The notes under the pieces are model-generated. The model did not search any database. It saw nothing but the letters and a program-made list of their open reading frames with translations, and had not been told where the DNA came from. Position numbers and translations under genes: made by a program. From Gammaproteobacteria bacterium (GTDB taxonomy: Bacteria; Pseudomonadota; Gammaproteobacteria; UBA4575), in contig JANQKJ010000074.1 of NCBI GenBank assembly GCA_028281205.1, positions 1 to 7,868 of the forward strand: a DNA stretch of 7,868 nucleotides, given 5' to 3'. This document shows, piece by piece, positions 4,122 to 7,868 of the stretch; position 1 is the first letter of the stretch, and each line of letters begins with the position of its first letter.

Positions 4122-7100
4122 ATGCAATACAGTTTCACCGAAAAGAAACGAGTTCGTAAGGACTTCGGTAAGCGTCCACAGATTCTTGAAGTACCTTACA
4201 TGCTTCAAATTCAATTGGCGTCTTATCGTCAATTTCTGCAATTAGATGCCAGCGCTGAAAATAGAGCGGATACTGGATTGCATGGTGCTTTTAATACTGT
4301 ATTTCCTATTGAAAGTTATTCAGGTAATGTCATTCTTGAGTATGTGAGTTACCGCTTAGGTAAACCAGTATTTGATGTTAAAGAATGCCAATTGCGTGGA
4401 TTAACATATGCCGCGCCATTACGCGTAACAGTTCGTTTAGTTATTTATGATAAAGATGCGCCTTCAAGCCAGAAGAAAGTTAAAGATGTAAAAGAGCAAG
4501 AAGTTTACATGGGTGAACTCCCGTTAATGACGGATACAGGCACTTTTGTAATTAACGGTACTGAGCGCGTCATTGTGTCTCAGTTGCATCGTTCTCCTGG
4601 TGTTTTCTTTGATCATGATAAAGGCAAAACACATTCATCAGGTAAGTTGCTCTATTCAGCACGCATCATTCCTTACCGTGGTTCGTGGCTGGATATGGAG
4701 TTTGATCCTAAAGATTGTTTGTTTGTGCGAATTGACCGCCGCAGAAAATTAGCTGCAACCATTTTATTGCGTGCGCTGGGTTACGAAACACAAGAAATTC
4801 TTTCCATGTTCTTTGATACGCATAAAATCAAAGTAACTAAGAAAGGTTTTGAGTTGGCATTAACGCCAGAACATTTGCGCGGTGAAATTGCTGCCTTCGA
4901 TATTGAAATCAAAGGTGAGGTGTTAGTAGAAGCCGGACGACGAATTACTATGCGTCATGTACGTCAATTGGAAGAGGCTAAATTAAAGACTTTAGTTGTT
5001 CCTCAGGAATATTTCATTGGTAAAGTTATTGCACATGACATAGTAGATGAAGAAACAGGCGAATTAATTTTCCATGCTAACGAAGAGTTAAGTGAAGAAA
5101 ATATTCATAAGCTTGAAGAAAGCGGCGTAAAAGAATTTGAGATTTTATACACCAATGAAATTGACCGTGGTCCTTATATTTCTCAAACACTTGCCATTGA
5201 TACCACAACGACTGAGCTTGAAGCGCAAGTAGAAATTTATCGCATGATGCGCCCAGGTGAGCCGCCTACTAAAGAAGCGGCACAATCACTATTCAATAAT
5301 TTATTCTTCTCTGAAGACCGTTACGACTTATCGCCGGTTGGACGTATGAAGTTCAATCGTCGCCTAGGCAGAGATGAAACCACGGGTGCCGGTACATTAA
5401 GTAAAGAAGATATTCTTGATGTGATGCGTGTATTAATTGATATCAGAAATGGCAATGGCATGGTGGATGATATTGACCACTTGGGTAACCGACGTGTTCG
5501 TTGTGTGGGTGAAATGGCAGAAAACGTTTTCCGTGTTGGTTTAGTGCGCGTTGAACGTGCTGTCAAAGAGCGCTTAACTTTGGCAGAGTCTGAAGGGCTA
5601 ATGCCGCAGGAAATGATTAATGCCAAGCCTGTTGCTGCTGCAATTAAAGAATTCTTTGGTTCGAGTCAATTGTCGCAGTTTATGGATCAGAATAATCCAT
5701 TATCTGAAGTCACTCATAAACGCAGAATTTCAGCGTTAGGTCCAGGTGGATTGACACGTGAACGTGCTGGTTTTGAAGTGCGTGATGTACATCCAACACA
5801 CTATGGTCGCGTATGTCCAATTGAAACACCTGAGGGGCCAAATATTGGTTTGATTAACTCGCTGGCAATTTATGCGCGTACTAATGACTATGGGTTCCTT
5901 GAAACGCCTTATCGTAAAGTAACAAAAGGCAAAGCAACTGGAGATATTGAATATCTTTCTGCAATTGAAGAAAGCCAATATGTGATTGCGCAAGCAAACA
6001 CCCAGTTAGATGACAAAGGTCACTTGGCGGATGAATTAGTATCGTGTCGTCATCTTAATGAGTCTGCATTGTTTACGCCGGACAAGGTTGAGTATATGGA
6101 CGTTTCGCCAAAACAGATTGTATCCGTAGCATCCTCTCTCATACCTTTTCTGGAGCATGATGATGCTAACCGCGCACTCATGGGTTCAAACATGCAACGC
6201 CAAGCGGTTCCAACTTTGCGTGCAGATAAGCCGCTGGTAGGTACTGGTATTGAGCGTGCGCTGGCAATTGATTCTGGTGCCTCAGTGGTAGCTAAACGTG
6301 GTGGTGTGGTTGATACAGTCGACGCGGGACGTGTAGTTGTACGTGTTAGTGATGATGAAACACAAGCCGGTGAAGCGGGTGTCGATATTTACTCGTTAAC
6401 TAAATACACACGTTCAAATCAAAATACATGTATAAACCAAAAGCCTCTGGTTAACCCTGGTGATGTCATTGCTTGTGGTGATGTGTTAGCTGATGGTCCT
6501 TCCACCGATATGGGCGAACTAGCACTGGGTCAAAACATGCTAGTCGCATTCATGCCTTGGAATGGTTATAACTTTGAGGATTCCATTCTTATTTCAGAAC
6601 GTGTGGTTGAAGAGGACCGTTTCACTACAATTCACATTGAAGAAATGAGTTGTGTAGCGCGTGATACCAAGCTGGGTGCGGAAGAAATCACTGCTGATAT
6701 TCCCAACGTAAGTGAAAGTCTGCTAGCAAAGCTAGATGATTCTGGCATTGTTTATGTTGGTGCGGAAGTTAAGCCGGGTGATATTCTGGTTGGTAAAGTG
6801 ACGCCAAAAGGTGAAACGCAACTGACCCCAGAAGAAAAATTACTACGTGCAATCTTTGGTGAGAAAGCTTCTGATGTAAAAGATACTTCATTGCGTGTGC
6901 CTTCAGGAATGGAAGGCACAGTCATCGATGTGCGTGTGTTTACACGCGATGGCGTAGAGAAAGATCGTCGTGCCCTGCAAATTGAAGAAGCTGAAATTGA
7001 GCAGGTCAAAAAAGATATGCGTGATGAGTTGCGTATTCATGAAGAGGATATTTTCAGTCGTGTTGAACGCTTAATTACCAATAAAGTTGCTGCAGGTGGT

Positions 7101-7868
7101 CCCGATGGCTTGAATTCAGGAGAGAAAGTGTCTGCGAGCTACTTACAAGGTTTATCACGTGATCGATGGTTTGAAATTCGCATGAGCGATGAAGCTGTGA
7201 ATGAAAAGCTTGAACAACTTTCACAAAGTATTGCTTCTCAACGTGAAGCTGCTGAGCAACGTTTGGTTGAACAAAAAGAAAAAATTACTGCCGGTGATGA
7301 TTTAGCACCTGGTGTGCTCAAGATGGTGAAAGTTTACTTGGCGGTCAAACGTCGGATGCAACCTGGTGACAAGATGGCGGGCCGTCACGGTAACAAAGGT
7401 GTTGTTTCAATGATTGTGCCGGTTGAAGATATGCCGCATACACCGGATGGTACTCCAGTTGATATTGTACTTAATCCCCTAGGTGTTCCTTCGCGTATGA
7501 ACGTCGGTCAGGTGCTTGAAATTCACCTGGGCATGGCTGCTAAAGGGTTGGGGCTCAAGATTCAAGGTATGTTGGATAACAATGGAAAGCCGGCAGAGTT
7601 ACGAGATTTCTTGGATCAAGTTTACAATCAAGATGCAGGGACTAAAGTGGATCTCAAGCAGTTTAATGATGATGAAATCATGACGTTATCAAAGAACTTG
7701 CAAGGTGGTGTGCCAATGGCTACACCGGTATTCGATGGCGCTGAAGAGCATGAAATCAAGCGTATGTTAAAGCTTGCTGATCTAGCCGAAGATGGACAGA
7801 CCGAGTTAATTGACGGCCGCACAGGTGATCAGTTTGAACGCCGAGTGACGGTTGGTTACATGCATATT
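4122..7868 (+). CDS. rpoB: RNA polymerase beta subunit RpoB (3' end outside window)
   Basis: One unbroken frame of 1249 codons runs to the window edge; by comparison with E. coli (1342 residues) about 110 remain. RpoB forms, with RpoC, the catalytic core of RNA polymerase. The protein starts MQYSFTEKKRVRKDFGKR, typical of the family. The rifampicin region FFGSSQLSQFMDQNNPLSE begins at 511, with Asp522, His532 and Ser537 (E. coli D516, H526, S531) all of the sensitive type. NMQRQAVPTLRADKPL lies at 690 onward, and MPWNGYNFEDSILISERV at 811 has the Glu-Asp pair near the active site. A coiled insertion at about 945-1055 matches the proteobacterial beta insertion. AVKRR...GDKMAGRHGNKG carries Lys1076 and Lys1084 (E. 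coli K1065, K1073). GAGGAGG (4111-4117) leaves only four bases before ATG. Confidence 0.98.
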   Translation, partial: MQYSFTEKKRVRKDFGKRPQILEVPYMLQIQLASYRQFLQLDASAENRADTGLHGAFNTVFPIESYSGNVILEYVSYRLGKPVFDVKECQLRGLTYAAPLRVTVRLVIYDKDAPSSQKKVKDVKEQEVYMGELPLMTDTGTFVINGTERVIVSQLHRSPGVFFDHDKGKTHSSGKLLYSARIIPYRGSWLDMEFDPKDCLFVRIDRRRKLAATILLRALGYETQEILSMFFDTHKIKVTKKGFELALTPEHLRGEIAAFDIEIKGEVLVEAGRRITMRHVRQLEEAKLKTLVVPQEYFIGKVIAHDIVDEETGELIFHANEELSEENIHKLEESGVKEFEILYTNEIDRGPYISQTLAIDTTTTELEAQVEIYRMMRPGEPPTKEAAQSLFNNLFFSEDRYDLSPVGRMKFNRRLGRDETTGAGTLSKEDILDVMRVLIDIRNGNGMVDDIDHLGNRRVRCVGEMAENVFRVGLVRVERAVKERLTLAESEGLMPQEMINAKPVAAAIKEFFGSSQLSQFMDQNNPLSEVTHKRRISALGPGGLTRERAGFEVRDVHPTHYGRVCPIETPEGPNIGLINSLAIYARTNDYGFLETPYRKVTKGKATGDIEYLSAIEESQYVIAQANTQLDDKGHLADELVSCRHLNESALFTPDKVEYMDVSPKQIVSVASSLIPFLEHDDANRALMGSNMQRQAVPTLRADKPLVGTGIERALAIDSGASVVAKRGGVVDTVDAGRVVVRVSDDETQAGEAGVDIYSLTKYTRSNQNTCINQKPLVNPGDVIACGDVLADGPSTDMGELALGQNMLVAFMPWNGYNFEDSILISERVVEEDRFTTIHIEEMSCVARDTKLGAEEITADIPNVSESLLAKLDDSGIVYVGAEVKPGDILVGKVTPKGETQLTPEEKLLRAIFGEKASDVKDTSLRVPSGMEGTVIDVRVFTRDGVEKDRRALQIEEAEIEQVKKDMRDELRIHEEDIFSRVERLITNKVAAGGPDGLNSGEKVSASYLQGLSRDRWFEIRMSDEAVNEKLEQLSQSIASQREAAEQRLVEQKEKITAGDDLAPGVLKMVKVYLAVKRRMQPGDKMAGRHGNKGVVSMIVPVEDMPHTPDGTPVDIVLNPLGVPSRMNVGQVLEIHLGMAAKGLGLKIQGMLDNNGKPAELRDFLDQVYNQDAGTKVDLKQFNDDEIMTLSKNLQGGVPMATPVFDGAEEHEIKRMLKLADLAEDGQTELIDGRTGDQFERRVTVGYMHI

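Noticed and set aside
3841..4241. Minus-strand frames of 64-67 codons over the rplL-rpoB spacer
   Set aside because: They overlap rplL and rpoB coding sequence or the paired hairpin arms, resemble no known protein and have no good ribosome binding site.
1..7868. CRISPR array, insertion sequence, defence or toxin system, selenocysteine or frameshifted gene
   Set aside because: All genes are standard housekeeping genes in intact frames. No spaced direct repeats, transposase fragments or recoding signals were seen.

Overview
This window is the conserved tuf–tRNA-Trp–secE–nusG–rplKAJL–rpoB cluster of a proteobacterium. Every gene lies on the + strand. Gene order, a SecE with three membrane segments, an L10-leader RNA motif before rplJ, and an RpoB with the proteobacterial coiled insertion point to a gammaproteobacterium. 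The RpoB coiled region and the KIIE end of EF-Tu look to me most like the Legionella/Coxiella side of that class. That placement comes from memory of family sequences, not from a search. Codon third positions lean moderately towards A/T.

Layout: 1-100 is the end of tuf (EF-Tu). 101-285 is a spacer dominated by a large imperfect palindrome (99-219). 286-361 is tRNA-Trp(CCA) with its CCA end encoded. 393-761 is secE and 776-1309 is nusG. 1310-1426 is the rplK leader, with a likely L1 operator just before the ribosome binding site. 1427-1858 is rplK and 1861-2553 is rplA, two bases apart. 2554-2985 is a long leader holding the L10-type autoregulatory RNA motif, several hairpins and a second copy of the palindrome in reverse orientation (2829-2945). 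2986-3510 is rplJ (GTG start) and 3553-3930 is rplL. 3931-4121 is a spacer with two strong hairpins in tandem. 4122-7868 is rpoB, open at the right edge; by comparison with E. coli about 110 residues are missing.

The genes serve gene expression and its coupling. EF-Tu and tRNA-Trp feed the ribosome. SecE is the essential small translocon subunit. NusG links RNA polymerase to Rho or the ribosome. L11/L1 and L10/L12 build the two ribosomal stalks. RpoB is the RNA polymerase beta subunit. In relatives, L1 and L10 each repress their own mRNA by binding leader RNA, and leader structures that could do this are visible here.

I found no new enzymatic, defence or mobile gene system, and the coding content is ordinary. 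The one item that looks undescribed, at least to me, is the pair of roughly 120-bp palindromic elements. One starts inside the tuf stop codon and the other sits in the rplJ leader. Their cores match in opposite orientation; their outer arms differ in sequence but remain self-complementary. They resemble the ERIC or NEMIS classes of transcribed intergenic palindromes in architecture, not in sequence as far as I can recall.
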